A stretch of DNA of 64,000 bases from assembly GCF_020859565.1 (NCBI RefSeq), contig NZ_JAJHUO010000028.1, positions 1 to 64,000 on the forward strand, read 5' to 3'. Made by a program: the position numbers and the translations under genes. Below the pieces are notes generated by a model. It did no database searches, was not told the origin of the DNA, and saw only the letters and a list, made by a program, of their open reading frames with translations. This document shows positions 49,941-56,619 of this stretch, piece by piece (the stretch's first letter is position 1; each line of letters opens with the position of its first letter). This stretch comes from Saccharothrix luteola (lineage in GTDB: Bacteria; Actinomycetota; Actinomycetes; Mycobacteriales; Pseudonocardiaceae).

Positions 49941-51266
49941 TCAACGCTGGGTGATGTCCGACGGCGAGTAGAAGCAGTTCCTGCCGTCCGCGCCCTCACC
50001 GATCTTCTTCGGCTCGGAGCCCTTCGGCACGCCCTGGTACTTCTCGCAGATCGTGGTGTCGCCGTACACGGTGATCCGGGTGAAGCGGGCCGTGTCGCCC
50101 CAGTTGGTGTTGATGCCGGCCAGCGTGCTGGTGTTCCGCGCCGTCACGCCGTCCATCACCACGTGCCGCTGGTAGGACGTGGCGCAGTTGCCGCACGCCC
50201 GGTACAGCTTGCCCGCGCCGTCGACCTGGAAGTTGCGGATGGTCAACGTGCCCGCGCCGTTGTGCTGGAACACCTTGTCCGACGCCTTGCGCGCACCGCC
50301 GCCGTCGATCAGGTAGGTCGCCGAGGAGCTGGTGGCCTTGAACGTCGCCGCGTCCTCGCCCACGTCGTTCCACCAGACGTTGCGGATGGTGCAGGAGCCC
50401 TCGCAGTGGATGCCGTCGCCGGCCGGCGCGTCGATGAACAGGTTCTCGATCGTGCCGCCGTTGGACACCACGAACATCGGGTCCTGGCTCTCGCCCTGAC
50501 CACCGTCGCCGATGCCGTAGTACTTCTTCATCCCGCCGTTGAAGTACGTGCCCACGTTGCGCGTCGTGGTCTGGTGCACGCTCCCGGTGTCGCTCGGCCA
50601 CGGGCCGCTGCCGTCACCGCCGCCGGGGTTGCCCGTGGTGGTGGTCGTCGTCGTGGTCCTGGTGGTCGTCGACGTCGACGTGGAGGTCGACGTCGGGCCG
50701 CCGCTCGTCGGCGTGAACGTCCACTGCTTGGTGGCCACGCTGTCGCAGGAGTTCTGCTGCACCGGCGCGCCGGCGGCGGTGGAGTTGTCCTTGGTGTTCA
50801 TGCACTTGCCGCCGTTGGTGTTGACCACGCGGTAGTTGCTGCCGCTCGCGGTCAACGACCAGGTCTGGCTCGCGGCGCCCGTGCAGGACTGCTGCTGGAT
50901 CGCCTTGCCCGCACTGGTCGACGCGTCCTGGACGCCCACGCACAGGCCGCTGGAGACGGACGTGATCCGGAAGCCGCCGCTGACCGCCGCCAACGTCCAC
51001 TGCTGGCTGCCGGCGCTGCCGCACGACGCCTGCTGGAGCTGGACCCCGCCGGCCGCGCTGGCGTTGGGCACGTCGAGGCACTGCCCGCTGCCCGCGTTCT
51101 TGATGGTGTACGTGCCCGCGCCGACGGCCGCCTGCGCGGTCGTGGCGGTCGACCACATCGTGAAGGTGGCGGCCAGTGCCGTGGCCGCCGCCGCGGCGGC
51201 CACACCCGTGCGCCATCGCGTGCCACGCGGTGGCGCGGTGGATCGACGGTGATCCGCTGTGCTCAT
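49941..51266 (-). CDS. Secreted pectate lyase (PL3) with N-terminal CBM13
   Basis: This 441-residue protein has a signal peptide (AAAAATALAATFTMWSTATTAQA), a ricin-type beta-trefoil (three QxW repeats: SQQWTLA, SQTWSLT, TKQWTFT) at about 47-190, a Thr-rich linker, and a PL3 pectate lyase domain from about 235 (GGQGESQDPMFVVSNGGTI, ENLFIDAPAGDGIHCEG, CTIRNVWWNDVGEDAATFK). It is a right-handed beta-helix enzyme that cleaves polygalacturonate by beta-elimination with Ca2+. A good promoter and two LacI-like operators lie upstream. It is part of the plant-polymer set of the window. Confidence 0.92.
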   Translation of the reverse strand: MSTADHRRSTAPPRGTRWRTGVAAAAAATALAATFTMWSTATTAQAAVGAGTYTIKNAGSGQCLDVPNASAAGGVQLQQASCGSAGSQQWTLAAVSGGFRITSVSSGLCVGVQDASTSAGKAIQQQSCTGAASQTWSLTASGSNYRVVNTNGGKCMNTKDNSTAAGAPVQQNSCDSVATKQWTFTPTSGGPTSTSTSTSTTTRTTTTTTTTGNPGGGDGSGPWPSDTGSVHQTTTRNVGTYFNGGMKKYYGIGDGGQGESQDPMFVVSNGGTIENLFIDAPAGDGIHCEGSCTIRNVWWNDVGEDAATFKATSSSATYLIDGGGARKASDKVFQHNGAGTLTIRNFQVDGAGKLYRACGNCATSYQRHVVMDGVTARNTSTLAGINTNWGDTARFTRITVYGDTTICEKYQGVPKGSEPKKIGEGADGRNCFYSPSDITQR

Positions 51267-51596
51267 GAACTACTCCACTTCTCACTTCACGGGACGCCGA
51301 GGTCGGCGGCCAGCCCATTCGAAAGCGCGTTTCCCGAACCAGTGGATGACGCGGCGGTAATTCCAGAAACCGCTTTCCAGCGGGATGTTAGAGGCCACTT
51401 GACCAACAGGTCAACGACAGTTTTCCCAAGACCCGGGCAGGTGGGCGTCGAATGTGATCGAACGCCGAGGTGATCGCCGGTGTGATTGATCAACGACGCG
51501 AGGCCGGCGAATACGGGCGATCATATTTGTGAACAGAATCGCCGGCGCCGGGTCACACTCGTGAACAAAAGGACAGGCAATGAACCAATTACGAAC
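51267..51596. other. 330-base region with the pectate lyase promoter
   Basis: The left third holds the promoter and operators of the pectate lyase gene. The rest (51415-51596) holds repeated GATC and a direct pair of GTGAACA motifs (51525-51568). I see no gene in it. Confidence 0.55.
51321..51414 (-). promoter_or_regulatory. Promoter and two LacI-type operators of the pectate lyase gene
   Basis: On the - strand, TTGACC (51414-51409) and TAACAT (51390-51385) form a -35/-10 pair with an 18-bp spacer. Just downstream lies GAAACCGCTTTC (51366-51377) and further on GAAAGCGCGTTTC (51321-51333), both shaped like operators of LacI-type sugar repressors (GAAAnCGnTTTC). TTGACC-N4-GGTCAA (51399-51414) is an additional perfect dyad over the -35. 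The layout indicates sugar-dependent repression. Confidence 0.65.
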
Positions 51597-51755
51597 TCAT
51601 CGCCCGTCTTCGCGCTCGGGCATCTCCGCGCCGCACCGGGCGCACACCGCCGACACCGGCCCCTCGGCCACCGAGCCGCACTCCGGGCACACGAGCGACA
51701 ACCAGCACACCGGGTCCCCGGCCGGCTCCGGCACGCCGTTCTCGTTCGATTCCAC
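51597..51755 (-). CDS. Small zinc-ribbon protein
   Basis: This 52-residue protein from GTG 51755 (GGGGG five bases upstream) contains LVCPECGSV and AVCARCGAEM, two CxxC pairs spaced as a zinc ribbon. It ends EMPEREDGR. It is divergent from the Rrf2 gene by about 70 bases. Frames this short are easily missed. The partner or function is unknown; a regulatory or adapter role is plausible. Confidence 0.6.
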   Translation of the reverse strand: MESNENGVPEPAGDPVCWLSLVCPECGSVAEGPVSAVCARCGAEMPEREDGR

Positions 51756-51825
51756 CGTCGCCCCCGGACCTGGTTCCGACCCGAAACAGGAACCGAGAAT
51801 ACCGCTTTTGCTACCGTTGCCCACC

Positions 51826-52269
51826 ATGCACCTCATCCGGTCCACGGACATCGCGCTGCGCGTGGTGATGCTCCTGGCCACGGACGGCGGTCGGCTCACC
51901 GTCGACCGGCTCGCCGACGCGCTCGAGGTGCCGCGCCACCACATGGCCAAGGTCGTGCAGCGCTTGCAGCGGCACGGCTTCGTGGCCACCGCGCGTGGCC
52001 GGACCGGAGGGGTCGGGGTGCCGGTCGCGACGCTGGACGCCTCGGTCGGCGCCGTCGTGCGCGCGTTGGAGGGCGACGGCGAGGTGGTGGACTGCGACGG
52101 ACCTCCGTGCCCGTTGCGCGGCGGCTGCCACCTGCGCAGCGCGCTGCGTGCGGCGCAACTGGCGTTCCTCGCCGTGCTGGACGACGTGAGCGTGCGGGCC
52201 CTGGTGACCGAACCGGCCGGTCCCGTGCTGCTCGACCTGGTGCCGCACCGTCCGGGTCGGACACCGTGA
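51826..52269 (+). CDS. Rrf2-family regulator (NsrR-like)
   Basis: This 147-residue protein starts MHLIRSTDIALRVVMLLATD and has the winged helix (LADALEVPRHHMAKVVQRLQR). Three cysteines in VVDCDGPPCPLRGGC fit an iron-sulfur cluster of the NsrR type that senses nitric oxide. Its stop overlaps the GTG of a truncated hemoglobin (GTGA), consistent with a NO-responsive pair. NsrR proteins usually control NO-detoxifying globins. Confidence 0.85.
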   Translation: MHLIRSTDIALRVVMLLATDGGRLTVDRLADALEVPRHHMAKVVQRLQRHGFVATARGRTGGVGVPVATLDASVGAVVRALEGDGEVVDCDGPPCPLRGGCHLRSALRAAQLAFLAVLDDVSVRALVTEPAGPVLLDLVPHRPGRTP

Positions 52270-52697
52270 CCGCGACCCGGGACCTGGCCGGCCGCGAGGA
52301 CGCGCTGGCGGTGGTGACCGAGTTCTACCGGCGGGCGTTCGACGACGGGGTGCTCGGCCCGGTCTTCCGCGACGTCGCCAGGCTCGACCTCGCCACGCAC
52401 CTGCCCGTGATCGCCGACTTCTGGGACACGGTGCTGTTCCGCGCCGGCACGTACCGCCGGAACCTGCTGCGCGTGCACCTCGACCTGCACGAGCGCTTCC
52501 CCTTGACGACCGCGCACTTCACCCGGTGGCTGGCGTTGTGGGCCGACACCGTCGACGGCCTGTTCGCGGGCGAGAAGGCGGACCTGGCGAAGTCGAAGGC
52601 GGAGCGGATCGCGTGGTCCATGATCCGCAGGCTGCGCCGCGAGGACGCGAGCGAGCTGGTCACCATCCGGCGGCGGGACGAGGTCGAGGAGCGCTGA
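52266..52697 (+). CDS. Group III truncated hemoglobin
   Basis: This 143-residue globin (VVTEFYRRAFDDGVLGPVF, LPVIADFWDTVLFRAGTYR, LLRVHLDLHERFPLT) has the short helices and the FxxFWxxxL pattern of group III. The proximal histidine probably lies in LHERFPLTTAHF. It may oxidise NO or bind sulfide. It is coupled to the NsrR-like gene by a 4-base overlap and ends with a basic/acidic tail. Confidence 0.85.
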   Translation: MTATRDLAGREDALAVVTEFYRRAFDDGVLGPVFRDVARLDLATHLPVIADFWDTVLFRAGTYRRNLLRVHLDLHERFPLTTAHFTRWLALWADTVDGLFAGEKADLAKSKAERIAWSMIRRLRREDASELVTIRRRDEVEER

Positions 52698-52746
52698 CGC
52701 GCCCGGCGGTTACGGTGTGCTGTCGGCTCCGAACAGAGGTTTGCCC

Positions 52747-54270
52747 ATGATCAGGTTGGACCGCCTGGTGAACGTGCTGGGTGGCTACGGCGTGCGGTTG
52801 GCGTGCTGCCCCGTGCCCCGGTCGACGGAGTTGCGCAGCGTGGTGATGCGCGAGGCCAGTGACGCGCGGGCGGTCGGCGGTGACGTGTTCCTGGCCGTCG
52901 GCGCCGAGTCGGTGGGCCAGGCCGTGGGGTGGGCGGTCGCGGCGAAGGCGGCCGTCGTGCTGCTGCACGGTGACGACGAGCGCGAGGCGGCCACGATCGG
53001 CGCGGCGGACGGCGTCGCGGTGCTCCTGGTCGACCCGGCCGTGTCGTGGAGCCAACTGGCCGGCGTGGTCTACGGGCTGGTGCTGGAGGGCCGGGAGACG
53101 GAGTCGGGCCGCGGGCCGACGGACCTGTTCGCGCTGGCCGACAGCCTCGCGGGCGCGGTCGGCGGCTCGGTGACCATCGAGGACCGGCTGTCCCACGTGC
53201 TGGCGTACTCCAGCTCGCAGCAGGGAGCCGACCCGGCCCGGCTGGAGACGATCCTGGGCCGTCAGGCGCCGGCGCGGTTGCGGGAGGCGTTCGAGCGGCG
53301 CGGCGTGTTCGCCTACCTCGGCGCCTACGACGAGCCGCTGTTCGTCGAGGCGGACCCGGAGCACGGCCTGACCGGGCGGATGGTCGTGGCGGTGCGGGCG
53401 GGCCGCGAGCTGTTGGGTTCGGTGTGGGTGACGTGCGGTGTGCCGTTGACCGGGGTCCGCTGCACGGCGCTGGCCGACGGCGCCCGCACCGTGGCGTTGC
53501 ACCTGCTGCGCTCCCGGGCCAGCGCCGACCTGGAGCGCCAGGTGGAGTCCGACCTGGTGATCCGGCTGCTGGAGGGCACCGCGGACGCCGCGACGGTGGT
53601 CAGCAGGCTCGGGTTGCCGCAGGGGCCGTCGCGGGTCATCGCGGTCCGCGCGCACATCGCCGACGAGCGGCACGCCGCGCTGCTGCTGGCCTTCGAACGC
53701 GCCACCACCGGTTTCGGCTGGTCGCGGCCCGGTCGCAGCACGCTGTCGGGCAACACGCTCTACACCGTCCTCCCGGGCGAGCGGGTGAGCGCGGCCCGCG
53801 AGTGGGTGGCCCTGCTGCGGGCCGCGCTGCCGGACCGGGTGACGGTGACCGCCGGTATCGGCGCGACCGCCCCGGCGGCGGACCTGCCCGCGAGCAGGCA
53901 GGAGGCCGACGAGTGCCTGGCGCTGCACGAGGCGCGCACGCCGGACACCGTGCCGCCCGCCTACGACGAGTCGTGGGACGACATCCTGCTGCAACGCCTG
54001 CGCGCCGCCGCACGGGCGGGCCGCACCCCGGCGCGGGGACCGGTCGCCGAGCTGCGCCGCCACGACGGCGACCACGCCACCCACTACGTGCCGACCCTGC
54101 GCGCGTGGCTGGAGGCCCAGGGCGACCTCGCGCGGGCCGGCGAACGGCTCGGCGTGCACCCCAACACCATCCGCTACCGGCTGCGCAAGATGGTCGAGGT
54201 GACGCCGCTGGACCTGGACGACCCGCGCAAGCGGCTGGCCATGATCATCGACCTGGCCGCGACCGAGTAG
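52747..54270 (+). CDS. PucR-family transcriptional regulator
   Basis: This 507-residue regulator has an N-terminal PucR sensor domain (about 1-120), a central GGDEF-like CdaR region (about 260-385) and a C-terminal HTH_30 (YVPTLRAWLEAQGDLARAGE, LGVHPNTIRYRLRKM). PucR/CdaR proteins control purine, amino acid or sugar-acid catabolism. It precedes an FAD amino-acid dehydrogenase gene; palindromes that may be its target sites lie between them. The ATG at 52747 is preferred to the earlier one. Confidence 0.9.
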   Translation: MIRLDRLVNVLGGYGVRLACCPVPRSTELRSVVMREASDARAVGGDVFLAVGAESVGQAVGWAVAAKAAVVLLHGDDEREAATIGAADGVAVLLVDPAVSWSQLAGVVYGLVLEGRETESGRGPTDLFALADSLAGAVGGSVTIEDRLSHVLAYSSSQQGADPARLETILGRQAPARLREAFERRGVFAYLGAYDEPLFVEADPEHGLTGRMVVAVRAGRELLGSVWVTCGVPLTGVRCTALADGARTVALHLLRSRASADLERQVESDLVIRLLEGTADAATVVSRLGLPQGPSRVIAVRAHIADERHAALLLAFERATTGFGWSRPGRSTLSGNTLYTVLPGERVSAAREWVALLRAALPDRVTVTAGIGATAPAADLPASRQEADECLALHEARTPDTVPPAYDESWDDILLQRLRAAARAGRTPARGPVAELRRHDGDHATHYVPTLRAWLEAQGDLARAGERLGVHPNTIRYRLRKMVEVTPLDLDDPRKRLAMIIDLAATE

Positions 54271-54271
54271 C

Positions 54272-54313
54272 TGTCGGTTGCCGACAAGATCGCGTGTCCG
54301 GATTGTCGGCAAC
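54272..54313 (+). promoter_or_regulatory. TGTCGG/CCGACA palindromes upstream of the FAD dehydrogenase
   Basis: GTTGCCGACAA (54277-54287) and TTGTCGGCAAC (54303-54313) are an 11-bp inverted repeat 15 bases apart, and TGTCGG-N3-CCGACA (54272-54286) adds a smaller dyad. They lie directly after the PucR stop and about 75 bases before the dehydrogenase start, the expected place for PucR binding. Confidence 0.6.
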
Positions 54314-54385
54314 GGACAACGGCGTGGTGGGACGTCCGGGCGATGCTGACTCCGACAGCAGTTCCGCTCGGGTGTGGAGGTGGTC

Positions 54386-55645
54386 ATGGTCGACGTCGGG
54401 CGCAGTGACGGCGGGCCGAGGTCGGCGGTCGTGGTCGGCGCGGGCATCGTCGGCCTGTCGACCGCGTGGTTCCTGCAGGAGCGCGGCGTCGAGGTGACCG
54501 TGGTGGACCGCACCGGGGTGGCGGCGGGCGCGTCGTGGGGCAACGCCGGGTGGCTCGCGCCGGGCCTGACGATCCCGCTCAACGAGCCGTCCGTGCTCCG
54601 ATACGGCCTGCGGTCGCTGCTGAACCCGACCGCGCCGCTGCACATCCCGCTGTCCGTCGACCCGGGCCTGTGGTCGTTCCTGGCGCGGTTCGCGGCGAAC
54701 TGCCGGTGGTCGTCCTGGACGCGGGCGGTGCGCGCGAACCGGGCGCTCAACGCTGAGTGCGTCGAGGCGTTCGACGTGCTGACCGCCAACGGCGTCGAGG
54801 CGCCGACGGTCGCCGCGCCGGTCACCGCCGGGTTCGAGGACGCCCGGCAGGCCGAGGTGCTGCGGCACGAGCTGCGCCGGATGGCCGACGCGGGCCAGCC
54901 GGTCGAGCACACCGTCCTCGACCGCGACGAGCTGCGCGAACTCGTGCCGCTGGCGTCGGGAGCCCTGACCGCGGGCGTGCGGATCGACGACCAGCGGCAC
55001 CTCGACCCCGGTGGCTTCGTGCAGGCGCTCGCCCGGTCGGTCGAGGCGCGCGGCGCGACGTTCCGCGTGCTGGAGACCGTCGACGTCCACTCCAGCGGCA
55101 AGGGCGTCACGGTGCGCACCCGCGGCGGCGAGGCGCTGACCGCCGACGTCGCGGTCGTCGCCACCGGCGCCTGGCTGTCCCGGCTCGCGGCCGGCTGGGG
55201 TGTGCGCGTCCCGGTGCGCGCGGGCCGCGGCTACTCGTTCACCGTGCCCGTCGACCGCCCGGTGCCCGGCCCCGTCTACCTGCCCGCCGCACGGGTGGCG
55301 TGCACGCCCTACCAGGGAGCGCTCCGGGTCGCGGGCACGATGGAGTTCCGCGACCCGGACGCGCCCGGTGTGGTGGCACGGCTGGGGGCGATCACCGCCT
55401 CGGTCCGCCCGCTGCTCGACGGCGTGCGCTGGGCGGAGCGCCGTGACGTGTGGGTCGGCCCGCGCCCGATCACGCCCGACGGTCGTCCGCTGATCGGCGA
55501 GGTGCTCGCCCGCGGTGTGTACGTCGCCGGCGGCCACGGCATGTGGGGACTGGCGCACGGCCCGATCACCGGCAGGCTGCTCGCCGACCAGATCACCACC
55601 GGCAAGCAGCCGGAAGCCCTGCGCCCGTTCGACCCGCTGCGCTGA
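54386..55645 (+). CDS. FAD-dependent amino-acid dehydrogenase (DadA/DAO family)
   Basis: This 419-residue flavoprotein has the dinucleotide motif VVVGAGIVGLSTAWFLQERG, a second conserved ASWGNAGWLAPG and the C-terminal FAD contact GVYVAGGHGMWGLAHGP. It belongs to the D-amino acid dehydrogenase/glycine oxidase group. GGAGGTGG precedes the ATG at 54386. It follows the PucR regulator, its probable controller, and is followed by a tiny coiled gene. The amino-acid substrate is not determined. Confidence 0.88.
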   Translation: MVDVGRSDGGPRSAVVVGAGIVGLSTAWFLQERGVEVTVVDRTGVAAGASWGNAGWLAPGLTIPLNEPSVLRYGLRSLLNPTAPLHIPLSVDPGLWSFLARFAANCRWSSWTRAVRANRALNAECVEAFDVLTANGVEAPTVAAPVTAGFEDARQAEVLRHELRRMADAGQPVEHTVLDRDELRELVPLASGALTAGVRIDDQRHLDPGGFVQALARSVEARGATFRVLETVDVHSSGKGVTVRTRGGEALTADVAVVATGAWLSRLAAGWGVRVPVRAGRGYSFTVPVDRPVPGPVYLPAARVACTPYQGALRVAGTMEFRDPDAPGVVARLGAITASVRPLLDGVRWAERRDVWVGPRPITPDGRPLIGEVLARGVYVAGGHGMWGLAHGPITGRLLADQITTGKQPEALRPFDPLR

Positions 55646-55653
55646 GAGCCCGC

Positions 55654-55818
55654 GTGGACGGCACCCGCGACCCGCTCTCCCGCGACGAACGCGCCGAGCT
55701 GCACTGGCTGCGCGCAGAGAACGCGTTGCTGCGCGTGCAGCTCGACATCCTGACGCACATCGCCACCGGCTACGCCCACGACGTCGACGCGATCCTCCGC
55801 CTGCGCACGCGCGGCTGA
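55654..55818 (+). CDS. Small helical protein after the FAD dehydrogenase
   Basis: This 54-residue protein from GTG 55654 starts only nine bases after the dehydrogenase stop. It has the coiled pattern RDERAELHWLRAENALLRVQ followed by IATGYAHDVDAILRLR. It resembles small helical proteins frequent in actinomycetes but belongs to no family I can name. It may be a partner of the dehydrogenase. Confidence 0.55.
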   Translation: MDGTRDPLSRDERAELHWLRAENALLRVQLDILTHIATGYAHDVDAILRLRTRG

Positions 55819-55888
55819 TCACACGAGCCAACCACCCCGTCCGGGGAGCCGGCGCCGCTGCACCACCCGGCACCGCGGACACCCCGCC

Positions 55889-56425
55889 GTGCGGGGGGGC
55901 CCCCCCCCCCCCCGCCCCCCGCCCCCCCCCCCCCCCCCCCACGCCCCCCAGACCCAAACCCCACCCATCTGGCTGACACCGCACGCCCACGAGCGCCTCC
56001 GGACCGAACTGGCCGAGCTGAGCCGCCGGGCGGACGACGAGTCGATCGACCAGGACGACCGCGTCACGATCCGCCGACAGCGGCAGGACCGCATCCGCGA
56101 GATCCAGCACCTGCTCGGCGCCGCGGTCGTCGGCGAGGACCCCCCCGACGACGGCATCGCCGAACCCGGCATGGTGCTCACCGTGCGGTACGACGACGCC
56201 GACGAGCCCGAGACGTTCCTGCTGGGCGCACGTGCCGCCGAGCACGGCGACATCGAGGTCTACTCCCCCGACTCGCCCCTGGGCACGGCGCTCACCGGCG
56301 CACGTCGCGGCGAACGACGCGCCTACCGCGTCCCGGACGGCAGCACCATCGGCGTCACCCTGCTCGACGCCGTGCCTTACGGACGCCACCTCGGCGCCGG
56401 GCTCGGCACCGCGGGGACCGATTAG
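55889..56425 (+). CDS. GreA/GreB-like transcription-factor homologue
   Basis: From about residue 30 the protein reads IWLTPHAHERLRTELAEL, the start of the GreA coiled coil, and continues to the FKBP-like C-terminal domain (VYSPDSPLGTALTGARRGE, then RAYRVPDGSTIGVTLLDAVPYG). The order matches Gre factors that rescue stalled RNA polymerase. The acidic tip residues (DDESIDQDD) are present. The beginning is unreliable: a G7/C14/C6/C19 tract lies right at the 5' end, so the true start cannot be assigned. The GTG at 55889 is the only one in frame. Confidence 0.7.
   Translation: MRGGPPPPRPPPPPPPPHAPQTQTPPIWLTPHAHERLRTELAELSRRADDESIDQDDRVTIRRQRQDRIREIQHLLGAAVVGEDPPDDGIAEPGMVLTVRYDDADEPETFLLGARAAEHGDIEVYSPDSPLGTALTGARRGERRAYRVPDGSTIGVTLLDAVPYGRHLGAGLGTAGTD
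55893..55940. repeat. G7-C14-G-C6-G-C19 homopolymer tract
   Basis: Bases 55893-55899 are G7, 55900-55913 C14, 55915-55920 C6 and 55922-55940 C19, interrupted by single Gs. Such tracts are very unstable in replication and difficult to sequence, and it lies in the start region of the GreA-like gene. Its length in the real genome may differ. Confidence 0.9.
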
Positions 56426-56494
56426 CGATCGCCGCGCTGCCACGTGGTCGGCCGGTCTTGCCCGTGGTCGGCGAGCGGATCGCGCCGGCCGCGT

Positions 56495-56614
56495 TCACAG
56501 CAGGGCGTTGAGCAGCACGGTGAGCAGCACCGACACCAGGATCGACAGGACGAGCATCGTCAGGCACCCGGCGCGACCGCCGAGGAACTCCACCCGCGTG
56601 CCACCGAACCGCAT
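56495..56614 (-). CDS. 39-residue membrane peptide
   Basis: The peptide starts MRFGGTRVEFLGGRAGCL and ends in one membrane helix (TMLVLSILVSVLLTVLLNALL-like hydrophobic stretch). Its ATG lies five bases after the decarboxylase stop, so it belongs to that operon. Similar small proteins are kept next to other genes in related genomes. It is shorter than standard gene-calling limits. It may anchor or regulate the decarboxylase. Confidence 0.6.
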   Translation of the reverse strand: MRFGGTRVEFLGGRAGCLTMLVLSILVSVLLTVLLNALL

Positions 56615-56619
56615 CGCCG

